From contig DBBP01000026.1 of the NCBI GenBank assembly GCA_002292285.1, positions 1 to 64,000 of the forward strand: a stretch of 64,000 bases of DNA. Reading direction: 5' to 3'. Within the stretch, counting starts at the first letter, position 1; each line of letters opens with the position of its first letter. Positions 63,129 to 64,000 of this stretch are shown here, piece after piece. The position numbers and the translations under genes were made by a program. The notes under the pieces are model-generated. The model did no database searches. It had not been told where the DNA came from and saw nothing but the letters and a program-made list of their open reading frames with translations. This DNA comes from Proteobacteria bacterium UBA981 (GTDB lineage Bacteria > Pseudomonadota > Gammaproteobacteria > Ga0077536).

Positions 63129-64000
63129 ATGATCCGCGTCGCGCACATTATTACCGGGCTGGATGGCGGCGGCGCGGAGTTTATGCTGGCGCGTTTAGTG
63201 TCGGCGATGCCGGCTACTGAATTCGAACACCATGTCATTTCATTGACTGGCGACGGCATCGTCGGGGCACTGCTGCGACAACATGGCGTTCCGGTACACC
63301 TGCTCGAAATCCGAAAGAATATTGCTGCGCTTGGTTCGAACGCTCGTCTGCGCACCTGTCTACGCGATATCTCACCGTCGATTGTACAAACCTGGTTGTG
63401 CCACGCGGATCTAATGGGCGGACTGGCGGCGCGCTTCAGCGCGCGCCTACCGGTAGTCTGGGGTGTCCATCAGTCTGATAACGGTGCGCAGTCATCCTGG
63501 TCGACCCGACTCGTACTCGCAGCCTGTGCGCGTTTGTCATCACATATTCCTCAGCGCGTTATCTTCTGTTCGGAGAGTGCCCGGCAGTCGCGGGTTGTGG
63601 CTGGCTTTCCACCAGAGCGCTGCGAAGTCATCGCGAACGGCGTCGAAGCGACGGAATTTACCCGCAACGAACAAGAGGGTAGGGCCATTCGGGACCAATT
63701 AGGTATTCCCCGCGACGCGCTGGTAATCGCCTATCCGGCCAGATGGCATGTCGATAAAGACCCGCGAAATTTCTTTTCAGCAGCGGCGCTGATTCTCGCC
63801 GAACGGCCCGATGTTCAATTTTTGCTCTTTGGCACTGGGCTTGATGCCAGCAACATCGCTTTGATGGATGCGTTGCGCGAGGTTGAGAATCAAGAAGCCT
63901 TTCATTTGCTGGGCTTCAGAACGGATGTCGTGGCGCTCATGTCGGCATCCGACATGGGCTTGTTGTCATCACGAACCGAGGCGCTGCCGAACGTCATCAT
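63129..64000 (+). CDS. GT4 glycosyltransferase, 3' end outside window
   Basis: At least 290 residues of a retaining GT-B enzyme, from ATG 63129 (MIRVAHIITGLDGGGAE) and open to the right edge. The N-terminal donor-facing motif GLDGGGAEFML is typical of GT4. The segment IVQTWLCHADLMGGLAAR and GVHQSDNG follow, then the linker CEVIANGVEATEF, then YPARWHVDKDPRNFFSAA and LLGFRTDVVALMSASDMGLLSSRTEALPNVI, the E-rich sugar-nucleotide pocket. It is the next gene after the SQD1-like gene, 83 bp apart. Confidence 0.9.
   Translation, partial: MIRVAHIITGLDGGGAEFMLARLVSAMPATEFEHHVISLTGDGIVGALLRQHGVPVHLLEIRKNIAALGSNARLRTCLRDISPSIVQTWLCHADLMGGLAARFSARLPVVWGVHQSDNGAQSSWSTRLVLAACARLSSHIPQRVIFCSESARQSRVVAGFPPERCEVIANGVEATEFTRNEQEGRAIRDQLGIPRDALVIAYPARWHVDKDPRNFFSAAALILAERPDVQFLLFGTGLDASNIALMDALREVENQEAFHLLGFRTDVVALMSASDMGLLSSRTEALPNVI

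Overview
The window looks like chromosomal DNA of a gammaproteobacterium, possibly from a metagenome. It has moderately high GC, a complete single-operon ccmABCDEFGHI set with fused gamma-type order, a slyX gene and a paaABCDE-paaX block. No rRNA, tRNA, CRISPR array, transposase or plasmid/phage genes were recognised. No taxon can be named from sequence alone.

Positions 1-15.5 kb are a mixed metabolic region: the 3' part of a large membrane protein, an Old Yellow Enzyme-type oxidoreductase, slyX, an N-acyl-D-amino-acid deacylase-type amidohydrolase, the phenylacetyl-CoA epoxidase genes paaABCDE followed by the repressor paaX, a cytochrome P450, a small exported protein, a flavin-dependent tryptophan-halogenase-like gene and a stand-alone Lrp/AsnC effector domain. 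Positions 15.5-22.4 kb (minus strand) carry the cytochrome c maturation operon ccmABCDEFGHI, including a 57-residue ccmD that overlaps both neighbours. A conserved glycine-tailed protein of unknown function lies upstream.

From 23 kb to the right edge the window is one long surface-polysaccharide or glycoconjugate locus. The 23-37.6 kb part makes acidic nucleotide sugars: UDP-glucuronate 4-epimerase, two nucleotide-sugar dehydrogenases (TviB/WbpA type and Ugd), a left-handed beta-helix acetyltransferase (WbpD-like), a single-chain fusion of a WbpB-like dehydrogenase with a WbpE-like aminotransferase, and a WbpI/WecB-like 2-epimerase. Together these could build a UDP-2,3-diacetamido-2,3-dideoxy-uronic acid. 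An MBOAT O-acyltransferase with a coupled DltD-like partner and several GT4-type glycosyltransferases are interleaved.

The 37.6-53.8 kb part is more unusual. It has an ABC-exporter-like protein whose nucleotide-binding domain has lost its catalytic motifs, a glycosyltransferase ending in the first part of a second glycosyltransferase domain, a phytanoyl-CoA-dioxygenase-like gene split by a one-base shift, a glycosyltransferase frameshifted inside a 10-bp tandem repeat, an OafA-type acyltransferase, a FemAB-like protein, a DegT-type aminotransferase, a UPF0104-type membrane protein, a flavoprotein, a sulfotransferase and a methyltransferase.

The 53.8-64 kb part has two large GT-C-like membrane proteins, an XrtA-type polysaccharide deacetylase, a membrane-anchored GT2 of the polyprenyl-phosphate-sugar synthase type, a CapD-like dehydratase/epimerase, a UDP-sulfoquinovose-synthase-like enzyme and the start of another GT4. 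I saw no canonical Wzx, Wzy, Wza/Wzc or active ABC exporter inside the window, so export must use genes outside it or the unusual membrane proteins listed here. The most promising uncharacterised unit is the set of polyprenyl-P-sugar synthase, two GT-C proteins and UPF0104 protein, together with the dead ABC exporter and the sulfo-sugar enzymes.
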